From: a bacterium
GTDB taxonomy: Bacteria; Bacillota; Clostridia; Lachnospirales; Lachnospiraceae
Direction of reading: 5' to 3'
DNA: 64,000 nt
NCBI GenBank assembly: GCA_030524675.1
Contig: JAUNGE010000002.1
Coordinates: forward strand, 62,001 to 126,000
The position numbers were made by a program, and so were the translations under genes. The notes beneath the pieces were generated by a model. It was given only the letters and a program-made list of their open reading frames with translations, made no database searches and was not told where the DNA came from. Positions 26,991 to 35,957 of the stretch are shown here, piece after piece. How positions within the stretch are numbered: the first letter of the stretch is position 1; every line of letters begins with the position of its first letter.

Positions 26991-27857
26991 ATGAAAATAA
27001 AAGTCAGCACAGGACGTAAAGTTTATATCGTAGTCAGCAGTCTGTTTCTGGCGGGCCTATGTATTGTCATGATGATGCCGCTGGTAAAGGTGGTTGCGGA
27101 GAGTTTCAGTGAGAGAACGTATATTGAGAACAATCAGGTGCTGTTTTGGCCGAAAGGATTTAATCTGGACGCCTACAAATCTATTTTCAGCAATCCGAGA
27201 ATTACGATTGCATTCAAAAATTCTGTGTTTATCACAGTGGTGGGAACACTGGTAAACCTGTTTATGACAGCGCTCTTGGCCTATCCCTTGTCCAGACCAG
27301 AATTCCGGTTCCGAAAGCCCTTGCTTTTGATGGTGACAATCACGATGATTTTTTCTGCGCCGATGATTCCATCCTATTTATTGATAAAGGGACTGGGATT
27401 GGACAATACTTTGTGGGCAGTGATTATTCCAGGAGCAATCAGCGGATACAATTTTCACATTATGCGTTCTTTCTTTATCGGAATCCCAAGTGAGCTGATT
27501 GATTCTGCGCGGATAGACGGATGCAGCGAGATGGGAATTTTATTTCGGATTGTAATTCCTCTGTCAAAGGCAGTCATGGCGACATTGACCCTGTTTTATG
27601 GGGTGTCGCACTGGAATTCTCTGCAGCAGCCGCTGATTTATCTGAGAGATGCAAAAAAACACACGTTGCAGATTATCTTGTATAAGATTCTGCAGGATGA
27701 CGTGGTGGATATGCTGGGCACTGCGGGTGTCACAATCTCTCCAATTACTATAAAGATGGCGACGATTGTAGTGGCAACAGTTCCGATTCTGATTGTGTAT
27801 CCATTTTTGCAGAAACATTTCGCAAAGGGCGCGACGTTAGGTTCTGTGAAAGAATAG
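26991..27857 (+). CDS. Carbohydrate ABC transporter permease (LplC type)
   Basis: A 288-residue permease with about six helices and the EAA-like loop IDSARIDGCSEMGILFRIVI. The C-terminal LGSVKE is typical. GGAGGG precedes the ATG. It pairs with the LplB-type permease just upstream. An AG-only spacer of about 130 bp separates it from the binding protein gene. Confidence 0.92.
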   Translation: MKIKVSTGRKVYIVVSSLFLAGLCIVMMMPLVKVVAESFSERTYIENNQVLFWPKGFNLDAYKSIFSNPRITIAFKNSVFITVVGTLVNLFMTALLAYPLSRPEFRFRKPLLLMVTITMIFSAPMIPSYLLIKGLGLDNTLWAVIIPGAISGYNFHIMRSFFIGIPSELIDSARIDGCSEMGILFRIVIPLSKAVMATLTLFYGVSHWNSLQQPLIYLRDAKKHTLQIILYKILQDDVVDMLGTAGVTISPITIKMATIVVATVPILIVYPFLQKHFAKGATLGSVKE

Positions 27858-27990
27858 AAAAAGAGAAAAAGCAAGAAACAAAAGCAAAAAGTAAGAAGGA
27901 AAAGCAAGAAACAAAAGCAAAAAGAGAAGAGAAAAAGAAAAGAAGAAAGAAAAAACACTCAAATATCAAAGAATGGAAGGAGACAAAGAG
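27858..27990 (+). repeat. Purine-rich spacer with a 33-bp tandem repeat
   Basis: An almost entirely A/G stretch between the permease and binding-protein genes. AAAGCAAGAAACAAAAGC occurs twice, from about 27867 and 27900, 33 bp apart. There is no coding potential on the plus strand that I can support. It may act as an unstructured translation-enhancing leader for the binding protein. Confidence 0.5.
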
Positions 27991-29565
27991 ATGAGAAAGA
28001 AAAAACGAATGGCGGCACTTGGAATGGCAGCGGCTGTACTGGCGTCTGTATTGGCGGGGTGCGGCGGAAAGACTACAGAGGATGCAGGGACAACAGCTGC
28101 ACAGACAGCGGGCGAAGAGCAGAAGGAACCATTGAAATTTACGTATTCCATCACACATGCCAATCTGCAGTTTGCGGTCCAGGCACCAGATATCAATGAC
28201 ACAGAGTGGGTGAAGGCATTTAATGAGACATTTCATGTGGAAGCAACCATCAAACTGCTGGACCAGACGAGAATGGGAGAGGAGATGCAGCAGATGTTCG
28301 CATCCGGTGAAGTACCGGATATTGTGAGAATGTACGATAACTATCTGAGAACCGATATGTGCGGTTCTGTGGAGAAAGGCGTATTTATGCCTCTGGATGA
28401 TTTGCTTGTAGATGCGGAGACAAAATATCCGAATCTGATGAAGATGATTCCGAGAGAGCTGTGGGAGAATAACCGCTATAATGGGAAAATCTATGGAATT
28501 CCGAATGTGTTTTTAAGCAATAACTCTAGGCGTGCAGTGTATATCCGAAAGGATTTGCTGGACAAGGCTGGGCTGGATATACCGGATACACTGGATGACA
28601 TGGTGGAAGTGCTGCGCGCTTTTAAAGATATGGGAATTGAGTACCCCTATGCGGGTCGTCAGGGCTGGGGATATACGGATGTGTTTTTTGACACATTCGG
28701 CGTGCATCCGTCCAACTGGAATTTGGATGAAAATGGAGATTTGACACCGGATTTTATCAAGCCGCAGATGAAAGAAGCGTTGGAATTTCAGAAGATGCTT
28801 CGTGAGGAAGGGCTGATGGATCCAGAGACTCTGACAACCAGCAGCAGCGAATGGACAAACAAGATAGCAGCGGGCAAGGTGGGCATGTTTGACCACAATG
28901 CGAATGCACTGGCTACCTGGAACGCCAATCTCAAGGCGAATGTTCCAGACGGCGAGCTGATTCTGATTCAAGCGCCGCTTGGCCCGTATGGAGACAGAGG
29001 TATGTTTAAGTATTCTCCTGTTATGGAATCCACTTATATCAATAAGAATTTCAAAGAACCGGAGCGTTTTCTGGAATTTCTGGATTTGATGTGCACAGAA
29101 GAGGCACAGCGTTTCCTGGATTTTGGAATAGAGGGAAGAGATTACAATTTGGATGCAAATGGAAATGTCGTTGACTTTGAGTATCCGGCAGACGATGCCT
29201 ATAAAATTTCTGAGCTGAATTTCCGCAGAAAACTGGGATTCGTGTACGATGATACATTCCCATGGTCCTGGACTCCTTACATGGAAGCCGGAGAGGAAGT
29301 CGTGGACTGGCTGAACAATATTGGAAGCAAGGAAGGCATCCGCAGCATCAATCCTGGTAAGCTGAAAAGCTTGGAAACGATGCCGGAATTGAATCCAAGC
29401 AGTTGTGATTTGTTCTATGAGATGGCAGCCAAGATTTTTTATGGTCAGGATACAGAGACAACATTTGATGACTTTGTAAATGAGTGGCTGGAACGCGGCG
29501 GAAAACAGTTGATTGAAGAGGCGAATGAGAACTATAAAGCGGGCAATGTATATATTTATGAATAA
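27991..29565 (+). CDS. Extracellular solute-binding lipoprotein (LplA type)
   Basis: A 524-residue binding protein. The start is the ATG at 27991, preceded by GGAAGGAG; an upstream in-frame ATG at 27973 is less likely. The lipobox VLAGC gives Cys24 as the lipidated residue. The length (over 500) and the late segment FVNEWLERGGKQLIEEANE match the large LplA/YtcQ-like subgroup that works with LplB/LplC permeases. It captures the operon's sugar ligand outside the membrane. Confidence 0.9.
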   Translation: MRKKKRMAALGMAAAVLASVLAGCGGKTTEDAGTTAAQTAGEEQKEPLKFTYSITHANLQFAVQAPDINDTEWVKAFNETFHVEATIKLLDQTRMGEEMQQMFASGEVPDIVRMYDNYLRTDMCGSVEKGVFMPLDDLLVDAETKYPNLMKMIPRELWENNRYNGKIYGIPNVFLSNNSRRAVYIRKDLLDKAGLDIPDTLDDMVEVLRAFKDMGIEYPYAGRQGWGYTDVFFDTFGVHPSNWNLDENGDLTPDFIKPQMKEALEFQKMLREEGLMDPETLTTSSSEWTNKIAAGKVGMFDHNANALATWNANLKANVPDGELILIQAPLGPYGDRGMFKYSPVMESTYINKNFKEPERFLEFLDLMCTEEAQRFLDFGIEGRDYNLDANGNVVDFEYPADDAYKISELNFRRKLGFVYDDTFPWSWTPYMEAGEEVVDWLNNIGSKEGIRSINPGKLKSLETMPELNPSSCDLFYEMAAKIFYGQDTETTFDDFVNEWLERGGKQLIEEANENYKAGNVYIYE

Positions 29566-29657
29566 GATGGAGAAGGACCTGACTGGCTGTCGGGCACATG
29601 AACCATCAAGATACTGTAGCAGCGAAGTATAGAAGGATAGAAGGGAAGACAGAAAGT

Positions 29658-30422
29658 ATGGAATTTGGCGCACAGTTATTTACAGTGAGAAAATTCATGA
29701 CGAATGAGAGAGATTTGTACAGAACTTTGAAAAAGATAGCAGAAATCGGATATCGAAATGTCCAGGTATCAGGAGTCGGAAAGGGAATTTCTTATAAAAC
29801 AGTGAAGGAGATGTGTGAGGAGAATCAGCTGAAGATTGTGATTACGCACACAGATTTTGAACGAATTGTAAATGATACCGAGACTGTTATTGCAGAACAT
29901 GAAGAGATGGGATGTGAGTATATTGGCATTGGCATCATGCCAGAACAGTACCGCAATGAGGAGTGGTTTCCATATCTGCTTGAGGACATGAGAAAGCCGG
30001 CAGAAAAGATAGCAGCAGCAGGCAAACATCTAATGTACCACAATCATGACCTGGAATTTCAGAAAATACGTGGAAAGTATCTGATGGATTCTATCGTAGA
30101 AGCATTTTCACCAGAAGAACTGGGAATCACTTTGGATACCTATTGGGTGGCAGCAGCAGGACTGGATGCGGTTTCCTGGATTCAGAAATTGAAAGACAGA
30201 ATATACTGCGTTCATCTAAAGGATTTGAACATTGTAGAGCGCAACAGAGTGATGGCGCCTGTTATGGAAGGAAATCTGGATTTTGCAGGAATTTTGGATG
30301 CGCTGACGCAAACATGCTGTCAGTATGCTCTGGTAGAACAGGACATCTGCGAAGGAAGCCCTTTCGATTGCTTGAAAAAGAGCTACGAAAATCTAAACGT
30401 TCTGATTTCGGACAAGCGGTAA
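29658..30422 (+). CDS. Sugar phosphate isomerase/epimerase (TIM barrel)
   Basis: A 254-residue xylose-isomerase-like TIM barrel. Metal and substrate residues appear in order: a Glu/Glu pair in AEHEEMGCEYIGIG, MYHNHDLEF, the Asp of LDTYWV, the His-Leu-Lys-Asp of CVHLKDLN and the Glu of LVEQD. The start is the ATG at 29658 with AAGGGAAG before it. It is the last gene of the LplABC-type operon, so it probably processes the imported sugar. It is only distantly like the isomerases at 3.7 and 55.6 kb. Confidence 0.85.
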   Translation: MEFGAQLFTVRKFMTNERDLYRTLKKIAEIGYRNVQVSGVGKGISYKTVKEMCEENQLKIVITHTDFERIVNDTETVIAEHEEMGCEYIGIGIMPEQYRNEEWFPYLLEDMRKPAEKIAAAGKHLMYHNHDLEFQKIRGKYLMDSIVEAFSPEELGITLDTYWVAAAGLDAVSWIQKLKDRIYCVHLKDLNIVERNRVMAPVMEGNLDFAGILDALTQTCCQYALVEQDICEGSPFDCLKKSYENLNVLISDKR

Positions 30423-30444
30423 GATAAGACAGAGAAAAACTCCT

Positions 30445-30472
30445 TTGCAATTTTAAGGCAGTATGATATACT
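30445..30472 (+). promoter_or_regulatory. Promoter candidate for coaBC
   Basis: TTGCAA (30445-30450), a 16-bp spacer and TATACT (30467-30472). The -10 box lies in the left arm of the large inverted repeat at 30456-30527. Confidence 0.5.
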
Positions 30473-30527
30473 CAGGGGCGAGAGACTCTCTCACGTTCCC
30501 GACGCAGAGAGTATATCATGCTGCCTT
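30456..30527. promoter_or_regulatory. 18-bp inverted repeat over the coaBC promoter
   Basis: Arms 30456-30473 and 30510-30527 are complementary at 17 of 18 positions, with 36 bp between them. The left arm covers the likely -10 box. Inside, GAGAGACTCTCTC forms another palindrome. It could be a regulator site or, in a read-through transcript, a long hairpin. I do not recognise it as a known riboswitch. Confidence 0.5.
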
Positions 30528-30601
30528 GTGCTGCATGATGGTGGTGATGCAGAAGTACAGGCTGTTGGGTATGCCTGAAGAGAAGAAGGAGAAAAACTAA
30601 G

Positions 30602-31816
30602 ATGACAGGGATGTTACATGGAAAAACAGTGGTTTTGGCGGTGACAGGAAGCATCGCTGCTTATAAAATTGCAACCTTGGCGAGTATGTTAAAGAAGCTG
30701 GGGGCGGATGTACAAGTTTTGATGACGGAGAATGCGACGAATTTTATCAATCCCATCACATTTGAAACATTGACCGGAAATAAGTGCCTGGTGGACACAT
30801 TTGACCGAAATTTTCAGTACAGTGTGGAACATGTGGCGCTGGCAAAGCGTGCAGATGTGGTGATGGTGGCGCCAGCGACTGCCAATGTGATTGGAAAACT
30901 GGTGCACGGAATTGCAGATGACATGCTGACTACCACGGTGATGGCGTGCTCCTGCAAAAAATACATTTCTCCGGCGATGAATACGCATATGTTTGAGAAT
31001 CCGATTGTGCAGGACAATCTGAAAAAATGTGAGGAGTATGGGATGCATGTGATTGCACCGGCAGTGGGCTATCTGGCCTGCGGCGATACGGGAGCCGGAA
31101 AGATGCCGGAACCAGAAGTTCTGCTGGAGTACATTCTGCAGGAAATCTCCCATGAGAAGGACATGGTCGGGAAAAAAGTGCTGGTGACAGCGGGTGCGAC
31201 GAGAGAAGCGCTGGACCCTGTGCGCTACATGACAAACCACTCCACTGGAAAGATGGGGTATGCTCTGGCGAGGGCGGCCGCACGCCGCGGGGCGGATGTG
31301 ACGCTGGTGACAGGAAAGACAGAGCTGAAAAAGCCGCTTTTTGTAAATGTCGTGGAGATTGAGAGTGCCGCAGACATGTTTCAGGCTGTGACAGAAAGGA
31401 GCGCCGAGCAGGATATTATCATCAAGGCGGCAGCTGTGGCGGATTACCGTCCAAAGACGGTCGGCACGGAGAAGATGAAGAAAAAGGATGGAGATTTGGT
31501 CCTGGAGCTGGAGCGGACGGACGATATCCTCGCATGGCTGGGGGCGCATCATGCAAAAAACCAGTTTCTGTGCGGATTTTCCATGGAGACAGAGCATGTG
31601 ATAGAACATTCCAGGGAAAAACTGGAAAAGAAACATGCGGATATGATTGTGGCGAACAGCCTGAGAACGGAGGGCGCGGGGTTTGGAACGGATACCAATG
31701 TCGTCACGATGATTACAAAAGACTGGGAGAAGGAACTGCCCAAAATGAGCAAGGACGATGTGGCACATGCCATTTTTGATGAGATTCTCCTGCACAGCAG
31801 AAAATCTGCAGAATAG
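30602..31816 (+). CDS. coaBC: Bifunctional phosphopantothenoylcysteine decarboxylase / phosphopantothenate-cysteine ligase
   Basis: A 404-residue Dfp-type protein doing two successive steps of coenzyme A synthesis. The CoaC flavoprotein half (1 to about 185) shows VTGSIAAYK, the His of YSVEHVAL, PAMNTHMF and the substrate-clamp cysteine in LACGDTGAGKMPEPE. The CoaB half (about 195-400) starts with VTAGATREALDPVRYMTNHS and includes KAAAVADYRP. The length is normal. AAGGAG lies 10 nt before the ATG at 30602; a second ATG three codons later is possible. It is the functional partner of coaX at 22.0 kb. Confidence 0.95.
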   Translation: MTGMLHGKTVVLAVTGSIAAYKIATLASMLKKLGADVQVLMTENATNFINPITFETLTGNKCLVDTFDRNFQYSVEHVALAKRADVVMVAPATANVIGKLVHGIADDMLTTTVMACSCKKYISPAMNTHMFENPIVQDNLKKCEEYGMHVIAPAVGYLACGDTGAGKMPEPEVLLEYILQEISHEKDMVGKKVLVTAGATREALDPVRYMTNHSTGKMGYALARAAARRGADVTLVTGKTELKKPLFVNVVEIESAADMFQAVTERSAEQDIIIKAAAVADYRPKTVGTEKMKKKDGDLVLELERTDDILAWLGAHHAKNQFLCGFSMETEHVIEHSREKLEKKHADMIVANSLRTEGAGFGTDTNVVTMITKDWEKELPKMSKDDVAHAIFDEILLHSRKSAE

Positions 31817-31822
31817 ACAGGC

Positions 31823-31915
31823 ATGAACACTCGGGAAAAATTCTTTTTTAGACATGACACAAAACCGATAGAACTTCCAAAACTGCTCGCAGCGCTGGAA
31901 AAATGGGCGAAGTAG
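31823..31915 (+). CDS. Possible 30-residue small protein
   Basis: A short reading frame starting MNTREKFFFRHD and ending LLAALEKWAK, seven bases after the coaBC stop. It is mixed in charge and could form one amphipathic helix. Only a weak ACAGG precedes the ATG. No family is recognised. It may be chance. Confidence 0.25.
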   Translation: MNTREKFFFRHDTKPIELPKLLAALEKWAK

Positions 31916-31947
31916 CTCCAAAAAAGAGAGGAATCCGGAAAAAAGGA

Positions 31948-31976
31948 TTGAAAAATGATTCGGGTTGTGGTATGGT
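31948..31976 (+). promoter_or_regulatory. Promoter of a possible small RNA
   Basis: TTGAAA (31948-31953), a 17-bp spacer and TATGGT (31971-31976), a good sigma-A match. A start near 31983 would give a transcript of about 100 nt ending at the terminator at 32046-32083. Confidence 0.55.
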
Positions 31977-31982
31977 AGATGA

Positions 31983-32083
31983 AACGTCAAAATCTCACTT
32001 GCATTTTGACGCCACGAAACGAACAGGACAGAAGATGTACAATGCAAAGGCGCAGAATTCGGAATGAGACTGCGCCTTTTTCT
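31983..32083 (+). ncRNA. Candidate small RNA or attenuated leader
   Basis: The segment runs from a predicted start to a strong terminator. It begins with a perfect 9-bp hairpin (31985-31993 with 32003-32011, a nine-base loop), then about 34 nt of single strand, then the terminator stem. It is followed 150 bp later by the oligopeptide-transporter gene, so it could be a regulatory leader of that operon rather than a free small RNA. No known family is recognised. Confidence 0.45.
32046..32083 (+). terminator. Strong intrinsic terminator
   Basis: Perfect 10-bp stem, AAAGGCGCAG (32046-32055) with CTGCGCCTTT (32070-32079), followed by TTCTCT. It closes coaBC read-through and the candidate small RNA. 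Confidence 0.8.
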
Positions 32084-32234
32084 CTATATGTGAATGTTTG
32101 GAAATGAGAGGAGAGGCATAGGCATATCTGTTGGCTGGCTGTGAGTGGGAAAATCACGTAGCTGATGGCGGTTAAATGCCCAAAAGACAGGCATGAGGTG
32201 CTCGTAGCTATAAAAAAGAAGTGGAGGATGAATT

Positions 32235-33920
32235 ATGAAAAAGAGATTTGGGTTCATTATGGCCGCTGTCATGACAGCGGGTCTGGTGATGACAGGGTGC
32301 GGTGGTTCCGGAAGTCAGACAGCAGGAACGACAGCAGCGGGCGGCAGTGAAGCTGCCCAGACAACAGCAGCTGGCACATCTGCTGCAAACAGCGGGATTG
32401 ACACCACATACTACATCAAGTTTGTGGACGACGAGCCAGATACCACAGATGTGCATTGTACTACAGAATATTATACTGTGGGTATGAACATTTTTGACCG
32501 TCTGGTTGAGGTACAGCCGCATGACGACGGCACTTCCGAGCTGGTGCCGAGCCTGGCTGAAAAGATTGATGTTTCTGAGGATGGCCTGACCTACACCTTC
32601 AAGTTAAAAGAGGGCGTAAAGTACTCCAACGGAGCAGATTTGACAACCGATGACGTTCTGTACACATTTGAGCGTCTTTTGACATATGAAAAATCCAAAA
32701 ACTCTGACTTTGTTGACCAGGTGCAGGGCGCAGATGAGCTGATGGCAGGCACAGCAGACACACTGGCAGGGTTTGAGGTGATTGACGATTATAATTTCAA
32801 AGTAACTCTGAAGGAGCCGTATGCCGCATTCCTGGCGTGTCTCTCCACTCCGTCCGTATCCATCTATGACAGAGAGACGACAGAGGAAGCCGGAGCAGAT
32901 TTCGGTCTGGTGCCAGAGAAAACCATCGGTACAGGTCCTTTCGTATTCTCTGAGTGGACGCTGGGAAGCGAGATTGTCCTGAGCAAGAATGAGAACTACT
33001 GGGATGGCGCTTCTGACTTGGACGGTATTGTGATTAAGTTCGTTCCGGACGCAGAGACACAGCGTATGATGTATGAGAGCGGCGAGTTGGATATCCTGGA
33101 TTTGGACAACTGCGCGAGCCAGATGCCGTACTTCTTAGACAATCCGACCTACGCAGACCAGATCAAATCCGGCGCGCGTGTTGGTATCTACTACTACAGC
33201 TTCAATGAGAGCATTGAGCCGTTCAATGATGTGCGTGTGAGAAAGGCCGTTCAGATGGCGATCGACCGTCAGGCCATCCTGGATGCACTGTACAGTGGCA
33301 AGGGCCAGCTGGAAAACGGTATCTTCCCGCACGGTCTGATTGGTTTTAATACAGAGCTTCCGGAGATTGAGTACAATCCAGAGAAGGCAAAAGAACTCTT
33401 GGCAGAGGCCGGATATCCGGACGGATTCCAAATGGAGATTGCCGAGACTTCTGATGCAGACGCCACCGCAGTGCAGAGAGATGAGATTGTGCAGGCTATG
33501 TTAGGCGAAATCGGTATCCAGGTAGAAATCAAGCAGTACGACTCTGCTTCCTTCTACGATATCCGTGCAACCGGAGCAATGCCGATGTATAGCACGAGCT
33601 GGTCCGCAGACTTTAACGACCCAGATAACTTTATCTACACCTTCTTCGGTACAGAGCAGAATGCTTTAAAGCGTTCTTTCTGCTATGGCAACAAAGAAGC
33701 GATTGACCGTGTTGCAAAAGCAAGAAGCATTGTAAATGACGAAGAGAGAATCAAAGAGTACCAGGACCTGGAGAAACTCATCATTCAGGATGAGGCGGCA
33801 TGGATTCCGCTGTTCTCCAAAGAGCATCTGTTTGTGGTAAACCCGAGAGTACAGAACTTCCGCGTTTCCTGGAACGGCTGGTCCGGCAACTACTATAAGA
33901 ACATGTCTATCGCAAAATAA
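32235..33920 (+). CDS. Peptide/oligopeptide ABC transporter substrate-binding lipoprotein (family 5)
   Basis: A 561-residue OppA/DppA-type binding protein. The lipobox VMTGC gives Cys22 as the lipidated residue, followed by a Ser/Thr/Ala linker. The family 5 signatures LVPSLAEKIDVSEDGLTYTF and DVRVRKAVQMAIDRQ are clear. GTGGAGG-like bases precede the ATG. It is the first gene of a complete operon (binding protein, two permeases, two ATPases). Ligands may be peptides, but this family also carries other small molecules, so peptide specificity is assumed. Confidence 0.93.
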   Translation: MKKRFGFIMAAVMTAGLVMTGCGGSGSQTAGTTAAGGSEAAQTTAAGTSAANSGIDTTYYIKFVDDEPDTTDVHCTTEYYTVGMNIFDRLVEVQPHDDGTSELVPSLAEKIDVSEDGLTYTFKLKEGVKYSNGADLTTDDVLYTFERLLTYEKSKNSDFVDQVQGADELMAGTADTLAGFEVIDDYNFKVTLKEPYAAFLACLSTPSVSIYDRETTEEAGADFGLVPEKTIGTGPFVFSEWTLGSEIVLSKNENYWDGASDLDGIVIKFVPDAETQRMMYESGELDILDLDNCASQMPYFLDNPTYADQIKSGARVGIYYYSFNESIEPFNDVRVRKAVQMAIDRQAILDALYSGKGQLENGIFPHGLIGFNTELPEIEYNPEKAKELLAEAGYPDGFQMEIAETSDADATAVQRDEIVQAMLGEIGIQVEIKQYDSASFYDIRATGAMPMYSTSWSADFNDPDNFIYTFFGTEQNALKRSFCYGNKEAIDRVAKARSIVNDEERIKEYQDLEKLIIQDEAAWIPLFSKEHLFVVNPRVQNFRVSWNGWSGNYYKNMSIAK

Positions 33921-33940
33921 GCGTAACTACTCAGCCAGTG

Positions 33941-34039
33941 CGTCTCTGCAATCCGCGGGAGACGTATCTTGGAAGTGTATGGATAGACAAGAGAAATCAA
34001 CCCTCGTGGGGCTGCTGCCAGAAGTTGCGGCACAGCCCC
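33941..34039 (+). promoter_or_regulatory. 3' stem-loops after the binding-protein gene
   Basis: Two hairpins fill the 173-bp gap: CGTCTC/GAGACG (33941-33964) and a stronger stem GGGGCTG/CAGCCCC (34008-34039) with an inner TGCC/GGCA pairing. No T tract follows, so they look like mRNA-stabilising structures that favour the binding-protein message, not terminators. Confidence 0.5.
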
Positions 34040-34093
34040 CGTTGGCATGTGTAGACAGCAGAAGACGAAAAACGACAGAGAGAGGGAATTCAA

Positions 34094-35017
34094 GTGCTGA
34101 AAAACATAGGAAAGAGAATTCTGGTTTCCATTCCGGTACTGTTCGGGGTGGTATTTATTATTTTTGTGATGCTCCGTGTAGTTCCTGGAGACCCAGTGGC
34201 GAACATGATGAAAGAGCATGTAAAACCGGATGTCATGGAGAGAATGCGTGAAGAGATGGGCTTAAATCAGCCTCTGGTGGTACAGTTCTTCCGTTACATA
34301 GGAAATGCACTCCATGGTGATTTTGGAACATCCTACAAGCTGGGACGTCCGGTAGGTGATTTGATTTTAAATGCGTTTCCAAAAACGATTAAACTGGCCT
34401 GCTGCGCCGCCCTTGTGGCATGGCTGATCGGTATTCCTGCGGGCATTGTCTCCGCGATTCGCCAGAACACCATTTTGGACCGCCTGTTTATGGGAACTGC
34501 ACTTTTGGGTGTTTCCATGCCGGTGTTCTGGGCAGCCTTGGTGTTTCAGTACTTCTTTGCTTACAAATTAAAATGGCTTCCAGTGTCTGGATATGAGACC
34601 TGGGCGCACATGGTTCTCCCTTCTATCGTGCTGGGATGGAGTTCGGCGGGAACGATTGCCCGTTTGACCCGCTCCAATCTGCTGGAGGTCATGCAGGAAG
34701 ATTTTATCCGCACAGCGCGCGCGAAAGGTCTGAGAGAGACCGGCGTGATTTTGTTTCATGCCCTGAAAAATTCCATGCTTCCTGTCATCACCGTGATGGC
34801 GATTCAGGTGGCGAGCCTTCTGTCCGGCGCCGTGATTACAGAGAGTATTTTCTGTATCCCGGGAATCGGGCGTCTGGCTGTGGACGCGATTTCTGACCGT
34901 GATATGCCTCTTTTACAGGGAACTGTGCTGTTTACAACAGTTCTGATTATCATCGGAAATCTGGCCGCCGATATTTTGTATTCCTTTATTGACCCAAGAA
35001 TCCGAACTGAGGAGTAA
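34094..35017 (+). CDS. Peptide ABC transporter permease (DppB/OppB type)
   Basis: A 307-residue permease with about six helices. It starts at GTG (34094) after GAGAGGGAA. The segment LGLNQPLVVQFFRY-like MGLNQPLVVQFFRYI and the EAA loop IRTARAKGLRETGVILFHAL are characteristic of DppB/OppB. It is followed 6 bp later by the DppC-type gene. Confidence 0.93.
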   Translation: MLKNIGKRILVSIPVLFGVVFIIFVMLRVVPGDPVANMMKEHVKPDVMERMREEMGLNQPLVVQFFRYIGNALHGDFGTSYKLGRPVGDLILNAFPKTIKLACCAALVAWLIGIPAGIVSAIRQNTILDRLFMGTALLGVSMPVFWAALVFQYFFAYKLKWLPVSGYETWAHMVLPSIVLGWSSAGTIARLTRSNLLEVMQEDFIRTARAKGLRETGVILFHALKNSMLPVITVMAIQVASLLSGAVITESIFCIPGIGRLAVDAISDRDMPLLQGTVLFTTVLIIIGNLAADILYSFIDPRIRTEE

Positions 35018-35023
35018 CTGCAC

Positions 35024-35947
35024 ATGAAAAAGAAAGACGCGATTGAAAATCAGGAGAAATTATTAGAACAGGAAGAAAATTTAAAGGCACAGGCAAAAGA
35101 GAATGATACCTGGATGGACAAGGTGCGCCGCCTGATACGCGAGAATAAGCTCGCTGCTGTGTCCGCCGTGATTATCATTCTGTTTATCCTAGCTGCCATT
35201 TTTGCACCGCTTGTCGCACCGTATGACCCTGCAAAGCAGGACTTGGTGAACCGCCTGCAGCTGCCGAGCGCGAAGCACTGGCTGGGAACCGATGAGCTGG
35301 GAAGAGATGTACTCAGCCGCATTATTTACGGCGCCCGCGTATCCCTGGTGATTGGTCTGGTGCCGACGGCGATTTCTATGACAATCGGCACCATTTTGGG
35401 CCTGATGGCAGGTTATATGGGAAAGACAGTGGATTTTATCATCATGCGTTTTGCAGATATCATGCTCGCATTTCCGTCCCTGCTTCTGGCGATGGTGATT
35501 ATGTACACGCTGGGTGCGAGCCTTATCAATATCTTTATTGCCTTGAGTCTGATTCAGTGGGCGGGAACGGCGCGCGTGGTGCGCTCCCAGACTCTGTCCC
35601 TGAAAGAGAAGGAGTATGTCGAGGCGGCCCGAAGCATTGGCGTGAGTAAGTGGAAAATCATGTTCCGCCACATTCTGCCCAACTGTCTGCCGTCCCTGAT
35701 TGTTCTGTTTACCCTGAATATTCCGGGAAATATCCTGTCTGAGTCCAGCCTCAGTTTCCTCGGTGTCGGTGCAAAACCACCGTCCACCAGCTGGGGTCTG
35801 ATGGTAACCAGAGGAAAAGCTTACTTGTTCAATGACCCTGTTCTGGCGCTCGCACCAGGTGTGGCGATTCTGATTCTGGTGCTGGCATTTAACTTCTTCG
35901 GCGACGGTCTGCGCGATGTGATTGACCCATATCTGAAAGAACAGTAG
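35024..35947 (+). CDS. Peptide ABC transporter permease (DppC/OppC type)
   Basis: A 307-residue permease. A charged cytosolic N-terminus (about 1-38) leads to the first helix. HWLGTDELGRDVLSRIIYGA is the diagnostic OppC/DppC segment. The EAA loop is VEAARSIGVSKWKIMFRHIL. It forms a heterodimeric channel with the DppB-type protein. Confidence 0.93.
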   Translation: MKKKDAIENQEKLLEQEENLKAQAKENDTWMDKVRRLIRENKLAAVSAVIIILFILAAIFAPLVAPYDPAKQDLVNRLQLPSAKHWLGTDELGRDVLSRIIYGARVSLVIGLVPTAISMTIGTILGLMAGYMGKTVDFIIMRFADIMLAFPSLLLAMVIMYTLGASLINIFIALSLIQWAGTARVVRSQTLSLKEKEYVEAARSIGVSKWKIMFRHILPNCLPSLIVLFTLNIPGNILSESSLSFLGVGAKPPSTSWGLMVTRGKAYLFNDPVLALAPGVAILILVLAFNFFGDGLRDVIDPYLKEQ

Positions 35948-35957
35948 GAGGCAGAAG

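Noticed and set aside
30689-32047. A 452-codon minus-strand frame over coaBC.
   Set aside because: It is the antisense shadow of coaBC with a Cys/His-rich sequence and no supporting start site.
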